Shown in pieces: positions 1-9,300 of a DNA stretch of 64,000 nt. Made by a program: the position numbers and the translations under genes. The DNA comes from Bacteroidota bacterium (GTDB taxonomy: Bacteria > Bacteroidota > Bacteroidia > Chitinophagales > Chitinophagaceae), in contig CANGIZ010000002.1 of NCBI GenBank assembly GCA_947454025.1, positions 1-64,000 on the forward strand. Direction: 5' to 3'. Within the stretch, counting starts at the first letter, position 1. Each line of letters begins with the position of its first letter. The notes beneath the pieces are model-generated. The model was given only the letters and a program-made list of their open reading frames with translations, did no database searches and was not told the origin of the DNA.

Positions 1-918
1 CGTTTTTTTCCTAGATTGTCTAAAATGATTTCTTAAAGATTTATACAAATAAAATAAAAGTATAAAAGCAACAGAGACATCTAATAATGTAAACGACTTA
101 TTAAAAATCCACTCATATACATCATCTAAAATTGTTACGACAAATAAGATGATAAAAAAAGCGCAATAGATATGAATACTAAATATCAAATGATCAACAA
201 AATAATGCGCTTTACTTCTTCGATATAGCATCCATAAAAAGAATGCAAAAACAGGTAGAGAAATATACAATATCCTAGAGAAATAATGTTTAAATTGCTC
301 AACTAGTGCTTTCCCAATTTCTAATTTATCGTCTTTGTATTTTTGAGTAAGATAAATCTGTTGCTTTGCAAGCTTTGATTCCAACCAATTAGCTCTTTTT
401 GAAACTGGCAATTTGTTTTGTGCAGCTTCATATTGAGCTAATGTTTTATAATTAAATGTATCGGATCCAATTCTAAAATGAAAGTCATTATTTTCTTCAT
501 TTATAGAATCAAGTTTCAATCTTTTTAAATTTGCTGTCTTTGATACTAATGCACTTGAATCCGCTTTATGCTTATCTAACGCACTTGCTTCACTTAAATT
601 TTTAGGAGCACCCGTGAATATCACCAAGAAGAATACAGCAGATACAAATAAATACATTCTTATTGGATGTAAATAAGTTGCACGCTTACCATCCATATAA
701 TGCTTTGTTAAACTTGCTGGCTTAAATAAAAGCAACTTTAGTGTTTTCCAAAGCTTGCCATCAAAGTGAGTCAAGTCCTCAATAAAATGCATTAACAAAT
801 GCCAGATACTTTCTTTTACGACTACATTTTCTTGACCGCAATGCTGACAATAACGACCAATTACGGTGGTTCCACAGTTTAGGCAATTCTTTTCGGTTCT
901 TTCTTTTAAATGAGACAT
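1..918 (-). CDS. DUF3667-like membrane protein with N-terminal zinc-ribbon (CxxC...CxxC), truncated by window edge
   Basis: Minus-strand reading from ATG at 918: MSHLKERTEKNCLNCGTTVIGRYCQHCGQENVVVKESIWHLLMHFIEDLTHFDGKLWKTLKLLLFKPASLTKHYMDGKRATYLHPIRMYLF..., open to position 1. Not in the ORF track because it runs off the window. Confidence 0.8.
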   Translation of the reverse strand, partial: MSHLKERTEKNCLNCGTTVIGRYCQHCGQENVVVKESIWHLLMHFIEDLTHFDGKLWKTLKLLLFKPASLTKHYMDGKRATYLHPIRMYLFVSAVFFLVIFTGAPKNLSEASALDKHKADSSALVSKTANLKRLKLDSINEENNDFHFRIGSDTFNYKTLAQYEAAQNKLPVSKRANWLESKLAKQQIYLTQKYKDDKLEIGKALVEQFKHYFSRILYISLPVFAFFLWMLYRRSKAHYFVDHLIFSIHIYCAFFIILFVVTILDDVYEWIFNKSFTLLDVSVAFILLFYLYKSLRNHFRQSRKKT

Positions 919-945
919 GGTGCTAAGATACAAATAGTTGTTTAG

Positions 946-1051
946 TGGTCTTACCCAAAGCCTTTTCAAACTATCCTCAATTGGGACTGCCGTTTTTCGC
1001 TTTGCTCAAAACGTCTTCCCATGTGATTGGTCTTACCCAAAGCCTTTTCAA
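946..1051. repeat. 24-bp direct repeat
   Basis: tggtcttacccaaagccttttcaa at 946-969 and 1028-1051; shorter relative ttacccaaagcctt near 5576. Confidence 0.85.
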
Positions 1052-1128
1052 CACAAATCTTTGATTTGTGTTGTGCTTTTTTTATGCTCGCCAACTTTCG
1101 AAAGCAAGCTTTCGTCGTTGTCTTGCAT

Positions 1129-1163
1129 AAAAAAAGCCTCTCAACTTTCGTTGAGAGGCTTTG
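1129..1163 (-). terminator. Rho-independent terminator of tRNA-Leu
   Basis: Minus strand: GCCTCTCAACGAAAGTTGAGAGGC hairpin followed by TTTTTTTATGC, directly 3' of the tRNA. Confidence 0.8.
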
Positions 1164-1468
1164 TGCCCCAGGCGGGAATCGAACCCGCACGGGCGTTGCG
1201 GCCCACAGGATTTTCTTACTACTATGGTTTTCACCACCCTACACCGGTTTGTAGTCTGGACTATGCCTTCACCATATCTTTCGATTTAGGTGCTCCGTGT
1301 CTAGTCTCTACACGTTCCCTTTCGGGCTTCGCTCGGCATTCCCATTTTAAAGGGTTCGCCGAATTTACGGAGTTCTACATCTTCAATTTCTCGAAGCGCA
1401 CTCAAATTCTTGTTCTCCTAAAGAACAGTGTCTAAGTCCTGCGTGTCTACCAGTTCCACCACCAAGGC
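1164..1468 (-). tRNA. tRNA-Leu(UAA) interrupted by a group I intron
   Basis: 5' exon GCCTTGGTGGTGGAACTGGTAGACACGCAGGACTT (1434-1468) and 3' exon AAAATCCTGTGGGCCGCAACGCCCGTGCGGGTTCGATTCCCGCCTGGGGCA (1164-1214). Joined, they give a CAGGA-CTTAAAA-TCCTG anticodon arm (UAA), a long variable arm, T-arm and acceptor. Confidence 0.9.
1215..1433 (-). other. Group I intron (IC3-like) in tRNA-Leu anticodon loop, U^AA position
   Basis: Inserted after U34 and ends in G. Contains group I core-like strings: Q-like AATGCCGAGCGAAGCC, R-like GTGTAGAGACTAGACACGGAGCACC, S-like GAAGGCATAGTCC. P7 can form GACTA/TAGTC; P8-like CACC...ATC-GAAA-GAT...GGTG. Confidence 0.9.
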
Positions 1469-1483
1469 GTCTATTGAAAGACT

Positions 1484-1516
1484 TAAAAAAAATCCCGAAC
1501 CGAAATTCGGGATTTT
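1484..1516 (-). terminator. Rho-independent terminator-like hairpin between tRNA-Gly and tRNA-Leu
   Basis: Minus strand AAAATCCCGAATTTCGGTTCGGGATTTTTTTT. Confidence 0.6.
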
Positions 1517-1518
1517 GG

Positions 1519-1591
<73 letters not shown>

Positions 1592-1657
1592 TTGTACAAG
1601 AACTATTTTTAGGAGTGCAAAAATAAGGAATCAAAGCACTCTACCAAAATTTTTTTT

Positions 1658-1861
1658 CTATTTATATTCTGGCTTGTACTGAGAGCTTGTTTGCACCTCT
1701 GGAGTTGGCTTTTTAAAACCACTGCTAAATAACTTTGTGCAGTTGCCTAAAACCAATGACAATATAGCAAATACAGATACGTAGAATAAGAATCTTGAAG
1801 AAGTAACCCAATTTGAGTTAATGTCTTTAGATGCTTCTGGTTGTTGTAAATCTTGTGACAT
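1658..1861 (-). CDS. Small hypothetical single-TM protein
   Basis: 67 aa ORF with one hydrophobic segment (FLFYVSVFAILSLVLGNC). Confidence 0.6.
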   Translation of the reverse strand: MSQDLQQPEASKDINSNWVTSSRFLFYVSVFAILSLVLGNCTKLFSSGFKKPTPEVQTSSQYKPEYK

Positions 1862-1914
1862 ATGTGATTAATTACGGACGCAAAAATAGCAACTAGTTCT
1901 TAATAAAGAACGAG

Positions 1915-2928
1915 TTAGTTAACAATTTTATTAAAATACTGCTTCTTTTTTATAAAGTACTGATATACCAAGGATCCAGCGTATACTCCATCCAATGAAA
2001 TAAGGCTTTTAGGCTGGGTTGAGCGTTTAATTTTGCCCCCTAACGCAAAACCAATCACTGCAAAATGCGCTTTTACGATGGCAGTAAAAAAGTATCCATC
2101 GCCACTTAATAAGCCTTTCCAAGCCGAAATTGCATCCAACGCAAATCGAAAAGGTAGTTTCCAAGCTAATTCTGCCAATGGCAAATTTTTACACATCATC
2201 ACTAAATTGTTCCTAAAGTTCAAAAACACTTTACGACCACCTCTTGGCAAAGTTCCTGCTCCTACATGGTATACAATTGACTGAGGACAACAAAATGCCT
2301 TATACCCTGCCAGATGCATTCTCCAACACAAATCAATCTCTTCCTGATGTGCGAAGAAGGTATGGTCAAAACCATTCAATTCATGAAATACCGATGAACG
2401 AATCATCATGGCCGCGCCAGAAGCCCAAAAAATCGGAGCTACATTATCGTATTGCGCTTCATCTTTTTCACATACATCAAATATTCTACCTCTAGAAAAT
2501 GGATAGCCAAGACTATCTATCCAACCACCTGCGGCACCAGCATATTCAAAATTAAAAGGATTTGCGAAAGAAAGTAGTTTAGGTTGACAAGCTCCATTTT
2601 TAGGATTTGCTTCCAAAACATCCACCATTGGTTCAATCCAATTTGGAGTAACCTGAACATCAGAATTCAACAACACATAATAATCTGCTTCGATTCTTTT
2701 TAATGCCCAATTGTACCCTCCTGCAAAACCTTCATTGGTAGCGGAAGTAATAATTTTAACTGATGGAAAATTTGCCTTTAAAAAAGCGATTGAGTCGTCG
2801 GATGATCCATTGTCTGCAACTACCACTTCGTAGCTTTCATACTGGGTAGCCAATACTGAAGGCAAAAATTCTTTAAGATATTTTACCCCGTTAAAATTCA
2901 GAATAACAATGGATACAAAAGGTTTCAA
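1915..2928 (-). CDS. Glycosyltransferase family 2
   Basis: SIVILNFNGVKYLKEFLPSVLATQYESYEVVVADNGSSDDS N-terminus; NSDVQV motif. Confidence 0.9.
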   Translation of the reverse strand: MKPFVSIVILNFNGVKYLKEFLPSVLATQYESYEVVVADNGSSDDSIAFLKANFPSVKIITSATNEGFAGGYNWALKRIEADYYVLLNSDVQVTPNWIEPMVDVLEANPKNGACQPKLLSFANPFNFEYAGAAGGWIDSLGYPFSRGRIFDVCEKDEAQYDNVAPIFWASGAAMMIRSSVFHELNGFDHTFFAHQEEIDLCWRMHLAGYKAFCCPQSIVYHVGAGTLPRGGRKVFLNFRNNLVMMCKNLPLAELAWKLPFRFALDAISAWKGLLSGDGYFFTAIVKAHFAVIGFALGGKIKRSTQPKSLISLDGVYAGSLVYQYFIKKKQYFNKIVN

Positions 2929-3113
2929 CGACTTTGTTTTTGCGAATGTAAGTCCAAAATATGGGAATTTAAAGAGAAAAACTTAACTTACACCTATGAA
3001 CAAGGTACATGTATTGATTTTGAACTTAGATTTATTGAATCATCCCTTGGGGTAATCGTATTTGCCTCCTCTTTTTTATTACATTTTTTTTACTTTTTTT
3101 AAATTTATACATA

Positions 3114-4349
3114 ATGTCAACTAACCATCATGTTAGTGCCAATGCTGCAAAGTATTTGGAACTAGAAGATCAATTCGGAGCCCACAACTATCATCCAATT
3201 CCTGTCGTTTTAGAAAAAGGCGAAGGTGTATTTTTATATGATGTAGACGGAAAAAGATATTTCGATTTTTTAAGCGGTTATTCAGCCGTGAATCAAGGTC
3301 ATTGTCATCCTGCAATTGTAAAAACTTTACAAGACCAAGCCGCTAAATTAACTTTAACCTCTCGTGCTTTTCACAATAATTTACTAGGCGAATACGAAGC
3401 CTACATCACCAAATATTTTGGATACGATAAAGTGTTACCGATGAATACTGGGGTTGAAGGCGGAGAGACTGCTATAAAACTAGCACGTAGATGGGGCTAC
3501 AATGTAAAGGGCATTGCCGAAAACCAAGCGCGCATTATTTTTGCCGAAGGTAATTTTTGGGGACGCACTTTAGCAGCCATTTCTTCCTCTACCGATCCAA
3601 GTAGTTTTAAAGGCTTTGGCCCTTATATGCCAGGTTTTGGATTGGTACCTTATAATGATTTAGCCGCTTTAGAAAATGAATTAAAAGATACCAATGTAGC
3701 TGCATTTATGGTGGAACCTATACAAGGTGAAGCAGGTGTTGTATTACCAGACGAGGGATATTTAAAAGGCGTGCGCGATTTATGTACTCAATACAATGTG
3801 TTATTTATTGCCGATGAAATTCAAACTGGTTTAGCAAGAACGGGTAAAATGTTAGCATGTGATCATGAAGGCGTAAGACCAGATATTTTAATTTTAGGAA
3901 AAGCATTAAGTGGAGGCACTTTGCCTATTTCTGCTGTACTTGCAGACAATATTGTGATGATGCAAATTAAGCCAGGCGAACATGGTTCAACTTACGGCGG
4001 AAATCCATTGGCATGTGCTGTGGCAATGAAGTCATTGGAAGTATTAAAGACCGAGAAAATGGCAGAGAATGCCCAAGCAATGGGCACACTATTAAGAGCT
4101 GAATTAGAAAAATTAAATTCTCCACTTATTAAATTAGTACGCGGTCGTGGTTTGTTAAATGCGATTGTTATTGACCACAAAGATCCTGAAGTTTCTTGGG
4201 AACTTTGTTTACACCTACTTGATTTAGGATTATTAGCAAAACCAACACATGGAGATAAAATTCGTTTTGCACCACCTCTTATTATTAACGAAGCTCAAAT
4301 TAAAGAAGCCGTTGGTATTATTGGCGAAGCATTAAAAAGATTGTCATAA
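3114..4349 (+). CDS. rocD: Ornithine aminotransferase
   Basis: Class III aminotransferase; [63 protein letters not shown]. Confidence 0.93.
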   Translation: MSTNHHVSANAAKYLELEDQFGAHNYHPIPVVLEKGEGVFLYDVDGKRYFDFLSGYSAVNQGHCHPAIVKTLQDQAAKLTLTSRAFHNNLLGEYEAYITKYFGYDKVLPMNTGVEGGETAIKLARRWGYNVKGIAENQARIIFAEGNFWGRTLAAISSSTDPSSFKGFGPYMPGFGLVPYNDLAALENELKDTNVAAFMVEPIQGEAGVVLPDEGYLKGVRDLCTQYNVLFIADEIQTGLARTGKMLACDHEGVRPDILILGKALSGGTLPISAVLADNIVMMQIKPGEHGSTYGGNPLACAVAMKSLEVLKTEKMAENAQAMGTLLRAELEKLNSPLIKLVRGRGLLNAIVIDHKDPEVSWELCLHLLDLGLLAKPTHGDKIRFAPPLIINEAQIKEAVGIIGEALKRLS

Positions 4350-4367
4350 TATCATTGCACTTCAAAT

Positions 4368-4399
4368 AAAAAAGCCTCAATTATATTTGAGGCTTTTTT
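4368..4399 (+). terminator. Rho-independent terminator after rocD, possibly bidirectional
   Basis: AAAAAAGCCTCAATTATATTTGAGGCTTTTTT. Confidence 0.8.
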
Positions 4400-4418
4400 A
4401 TTTATAATAATTTTATGA

Positions 4419-4805
4419 CTATTTAGGGATCTTAATTTTTGGCAAGAAAGTCATGATTAATATTCCAAATGAAATAACAATACACGCATACAAGGCCCAT
4501 TGCTTTTGAGGGCACTCTCCCATTTGGCAAGTTGATAAAACAATAAAATTTCTAAATGACCAAGCAAGAATTAAAGCTCCTAGAACTACATTAAAACGTT
4601 TAGCCCATAAATAAGGCAGGGCAAAAAAGAGTAATGATAATCCACCAAAATATGCAAGAAATTTTCCTGGTTGACCAAAGCTACTTCCCGCACTCTTCCA
4701 GCCTGTGATTACCCAATGTTGACTATCGATAATAACCAAGGGTTGCGTAGTACAATAAAATAATGCAGCACATAATAAAAAGCCAATAGTCTGGGAATGT
4801 TTCAT
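4419..4805 (-). CDS. Hypothetical membrane protein, about 4 TM
   Basis: 128 aa hydrophobic ORF. Confidence 0.65.
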   Translation of the reverse strand: MKHSQTIGFLLCAALFYCTTQPLVIIDSQHWVITGWKSAGSSFGQPGKFLAYFGGLSLLFFALPYLWAKRFNVVLGALILAWSFRNFIVLSTCQMGECPQKQWALYACIVISFGILIMTFLPKIKIPK

Positions 4806-4834
4806 GGAGCAAAAATAGGTGTTTCAATGTTCAA

Positions 4835-5128
4835 CTAAGCAATCTTAAGTCTTTTTATCCTATTAAATTGATCTCCTTTTTCCAATAGCTCTTCTTCGAT
4901 ATCAAAATCGTTTTGTAAGCCTAGCCAAAAATTTGGAGTATTTCCAAAGTATTTTGCCAATCTTAAGGCAGTATCGGCTGTAATGCTTCTATTCCCTTTT
5001 ATTATTTCTGAAATTCTAGTTTGTGCAATATCAGTTTCCTTGCAAAGGCGATATGCACTTATATTTAATGGTATTAGAAACTCTTCTTTTAATACTTCTC
5101 CCGGATGTATGTTTTTTATCTTTTTCAT
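4835..5128 (-). CDS. higA: HigA-family antitoxin (XRE HTH)
   Basis: IHPGEVLKEEFLIPLNISAYRLCKETDIAQTRISEIIKGNRSITADTALRLAKYFGNTPNFWLGLQNDFD is typical HigA. Confidence 0.92.
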   Translation of the reverse strand: MKKIKNIHPGEVLKEEFLIPLNISAYRLCKETDIAQTRISEIIKGNRSITADTALRLAKYFGNTPNFWLGLQNDFDIEEELLEKGDQFNRIKRLKIA

Positions 5129-5137
5129 AATAGTGAA

Positions 5138-5419
5138 TTAATGGTAGTCAATTATTTGAATGTTTTCAACGTTTTCATTTATCCAAATAAATATGATTCT
5201 CCATTTATTATTAATTCTTATAGAATAATATGCCGACAAATCACCTTTTAACTTTTCTAACTTATTGGAAGGTGGTAAGGAAAGATCCTTAATATTTTCA
5301 GAGCGATGGACCATTCTTAACTTCCTTCTTGCGATTGCCTGAATTGATGCTGGTAATTTTTTTGAAAATTCACCTTGCCAAATTTTAAGCGTTTCTTTAT
5401 TCCCAAAACTTAGTATCAT
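5138..5419 (-). CDS. higB: HigB-family toxin (RelE superfamily)
   Basis: 93 aa; LSLPPSNKLEKLKGDLSAYYSIRINNKWRIIFIW; directly upstream of higA. Confidence 0.9.
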   Translation of the reverse strand: MILSFGNKETLKIWQGEFSKKLPASIQAIARRKLRMVHRSENIKDLSLPPSNKLEKLKGDLSAYYSIRINNKWRIIFIWINENVENIQIIDYH

Positions 5420-5433
5420 ACTAACGTTTTACG

Positions 5434-5456
5434 ATACTTACGTTAAAGGTAAGTAT
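5434..5456. promoter_or_regulatory. Candidate HigBA operator
   Basis: Perfect 8-bp inverted repeat atacttac-gttaaag-gtaagtat about 15 bp upstream of higB. Confidence 0.5.
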
Positions 5457-5511
5457 ATTTTTTAATGACGTATAGATAAATAATAATTGGGCTTTAGGTT
5501 TTCGGAAAATA

Positions 5512-5571
5512 CTAGCATCCGCACCGGTATACTTGGATTGCTAGCTTCGCTAGCATCCGCACCGGTATACT
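5512..5571. repeat. 22-bp direct repeat pair
   Basis: ctagcatccgcaccggtatact at 5512-5533 and 5550-5571, identical, 38-bp period. Confidence 0.9.
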
Positions 5572-5670
5572 CGCTTTACCCAAAGCCTTCCAAATAAAAT
5601 GCAAGGCATTTTATTTGGCTTTTTTTATGCTTGCCCGCTCATTCAAGCAAGCTTGATTCGCGGTCTCGCA

Positions 5671-5705
5671 TAAAAAAAGCCTCTCAACTTTCGTTGAGAG
5701 GCTTT
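5671..5705 (-). terminator. Terminator originally belonging to tRNA-Cys
   Basis: taaaaaaagcctctcaactttcgttgagaggcttt, the same hairpin as the tRNA-Leu terminator at 1129-1163. Followed by a tRNA-Cys 3' remnant. Confidence 0.75.
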
Positions 5706-6042
5706 GTATCGAGGTCCCGAGCGGGTCACATTTAAATTATTTAAACTCAATAATATCAAGGATTTTGGCATACTTAATAGTTATTAGTTACCTAAAAAGA
5801 CACCAATTGGCTTTATAAATTCTCTATTCAGATAACAATACTAAGTTACCAAAAACTATGCAAATAATCAAAAAATAACACATATAAAAAAGTACTAATT
5901 AATGTGTCTAGTGAAATGTTTTTAGCCGTAAAACCGTTCAAGTTGGCTCTCATACTTGACAAAAAAATTAGTACAAAGTACAATATATATGTATATAAAA
6001 TCCCCCATTTATAAAGACCTAGCTAATTTTTAACAAGAATTG

Positions 6043-6315
6043 TTACTTGAAAAATAATGTTAATTTAAAAAGTTCTTTAACTCTTAGGTAATTTTCAACT
6101 TTCAGATTATAGTAGAAACACAATCTATAATTGAGCCTAACAGCATCTTCCAAATACTCGTTTCTTTTACCATTTAGATATCTAAATTGCATAAGTTCTT
6201 CATAGCACTGATCCATTAAGCCTTCTAGGTCTCCGGAAGCTTCTTCAAAATGTTCTAATATTCCATCTAATTCTTCTTCAGAGAATGAATCGCTAATTGG
6301 TCCATCGTATTTCAT
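6043..6315 (-). CDS. Hypothetical 90 aa protein
   Basis: ORF downstream of and co-directional with the 1422-aa gene; acidic N-terminal half. Confidence 0.55.
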   Translation of the reverse strand: MKYDGPISDSFSEEELDGILEHFEEASGDLEGLMDQCYEELMQFRYLNGKRNEYLEDAVRLNYRLCFYYNLKVENYLRVKELFKLTLFFK

Positions 6316-6332
6316 AAATGAAAATTTAAAAA

Positions 6333-9300
6333 TTATAATTTTTTCTCTTGTGCCAACTTGAGCAGCATTAACTCTATCCTATTTAACCTTTCTTTTAATT
6401 CTGTGTTTTCTTTGCTTAACTCCTGAATTGACTTAACCAAAACTGGCATCAAGTTACCATAAGTAGCCTCCCATTTATTGGGGGTGGCTTTATAGACTAA
6501 TTTAAGCCAATCTGCTTTAAACTTGTTCTGAGATTCGTCTAACTCTTGGGCAATGAACCCAGCATTTAATTCTCTCCCGATTTTGCTTCCATCAGATTTG
6601 CCATCATGATACCACTCTCTTTTATCCCAATTAAAAATTCTTGGCTTCAATGAGTTTATAAAATCCAATCCAACTGTCAAATCTTGTATGTTTTTCTTGT
6701 CTCTTCTATCAGAAAGAGAAGTAATGTTTTGAACATTTGATCTGATTGTAGTAATTGAACTATTCCCAAGTGTAACTTCATTTGAAACATTGTTTCCAGA
6801 GGCAGTTGCACCATAACCGATAACTATATTATTATTTCCAGTCATTAGACTTGCACCTGCATTATCTCCAATTACAACGTTATAATTTCCGGTTGTATTA
6901 CTATATAATGAATATCCCCCAATTGCCACATTACGACTTCCAGTTGTATTATTAAACAAAGCATCCATTCCAATACCATTATTTAAATTACCTGAAGTAT
7001 TTCTAGCAAGAGCCGCTAATCCAATTGCTGTATTTTGTGCCCCAGTTGTATTATCATGTAAGGTAGAAGCTCCAATTGCCGTATTTTGGGCTCCAGTTGT
7101 ATTCAAGTTTAACGCAGTGTGACCTAATGCGCTATTGGCCCAACCTGAAGTATTATATGCAAGTGTATTACTACCAACTGATGTGTTTTCTTGACCAATT
7201 GGCAGAGTACCTACAATGTTGCTAATTAAAGCATTTTTACCGATAGCTGTATTTGAGGTATCTGCTCCACCACCTCTACCAACAATTAATGAATTAACTT
7301 TTAAATCAAATGCACCTAAATCAACTGCTTGAGTTGCTCCTGTATAAGGAACCCCAGAAGTTACAGAAGTTGAAACCGTTCCGTCTGCCATTAAATACTG
7401 GTTTGAAGTTCCTGCTAATATTTTGTAACCAGAAGCTAATATTGTTCCAGAAGTTTTCACGTCAGTTATATTTGCATCACCTAGTTGTATTGTATTTGAT
7501 GTTGCTACTAAGCTATTAGCTCCAATAGCAGTTGAATTGGAAATTGTACCACTAAATACATCTGCTGAATAACCAATCAATGTGTTATTATTCCCTGTGG
7601 TATTTGATAATCCAGATGAAAGGCCAATTGCTGTATTGTTATTCCCAGTTGTGGTTCTATTTAAAGAATAATAACCTACTGATGTATTATTGTTTCCATT
7701 ACTATTTTTAAGTGCGCCATTCCCAAATGCACTATTATTGATTCCGGTTAAATTATAAAATAATGATGTCACACCAAATGCTGAATTTCTATAACCTGTT
7801 GTATTACTAAATAAAGAAAATAAGCCAAATGCACTATTATCAAACCCCGTAGTGTTTGAAACTAAAGATTGATAACCTAACGTAGAATTTTCATTACCAG
7901 ATATATTGTTCTGCAATGCACCTGGACCAACTGCAGTATTCCAATAACCAACTGTATTATTCTGCATACTTGCAGATCCAACCGAGACGTTTTCATATCC
8001 AGTAGAATTAGAAAACATAGAACTTGAACCAATAGAAGTATTGTTGCTACCAGTTGTATTAGATGTCAAAGCATAGCCGCCTACACTAGTATTATTTGAA
8101 CCTGTCGTTGTCCCAAATTGAGAATATGTACCTATAGCAGTGTTAAAATTTGAAGTTGTGTTACGAGTTAATGACTGCATTCCTAAAGCAACATTATAAG
8201 ATCCAGTTGTATTTTGATATAAGGCTAAAGATCCACTGGCAGTATTTCCAACACCAGTAGTGTTAGAATATAAAGTACCTGACCCAAAAGCCCCATTAAA
8301 ATTCCCAGTAGTGTTAGAATATAAACTAGCTACACCTAAAGCCCCATTATTATTCCCAGTTGTATTGTGTATTAATGAATTGACCCCAATAGCAGTATTA
8401 TCTGAGCCGGTTGTATTATCCCTTAAACTCATGGTTCCAACTCCAGTATTTGTATTTCCGGTTATATTTGAAACCAATGCGCTATCTCCAACAGCAGTAT
8501 TCTGAAACCCAATTGTATTGGATGCAAGACTATAAACACCTAATGCACTATTAGAATAACCAGTTGTATTTGAATAAAGTGAATTAGTTCCCAATGCGAT
8601 ATTATTAGAAGCAGTAGTATTGTTATAAAGACTTTGGTAACCTATAGCAGTATTATTACTACCTGTAGTATTATAGAACATTGAATTCGAACCTAAAATT
8701 GAATTAAAGCTACCAGTTGTATTAAAAAATGAACTACTAGTTCCTATTGAAGTATTATCATGACCAATTGTATTCGAATATAATCCACCCATCGCAACTA
8801 AATTATTACCTGTTGTATTCGCTCTTAAAGTTCTAAAGCCTATTGCAATATTAGCATTAGCCTGATTGTTTAATAATGCCTCTACACCAACAGCAACATT
8901 TTCTCGGCCATCAGTATTGCTATTTAAAGCCTTATATCCTATTGCTAAATTTTCAATACCAGTAGTGTTATTTTGAGAAGCTTGATATCCAATAGCTGTA
9001 TTATAAATACCACTTATATTGCTATTTAACGACTGGAATCCAATTGCTGTATTATTTGTAACTGAAGCAGTTCCAGCTCCGATCCCTATTGTTAGCCCAT
9101 TTACTTTTAAATCATATGCACCCAAATCAACTGCCTGACTAGCACCAGTGTATGGCACACCAGCAGTTACTGATGTGGTTACAGTTCCATCTGCTCTCAA
9201 ATATTGCGTTGATGTTCCATTAGGAACTTTAAACCCAGCAGCAGTTACTGCGCCATTAGTTTTTACATCCGTTATGTTTGGATCCCCTAGTTGAATCTGA

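Noticed and set aside
4835-5571. HigBA and the 22-bp repeats as part of the tRNA-Cys element
   Set aside because: They lie outside the 14-bp repeat and the displaced tRNA terminator, so the parsimonious boundary excludes them.
7310-8505. Plus-strand ORFs 7310..7519 and 8260..8505 inside the fiber gene
   Set aside because: Antisense shadows of the repeat-encoding gene; low-complexity translations.
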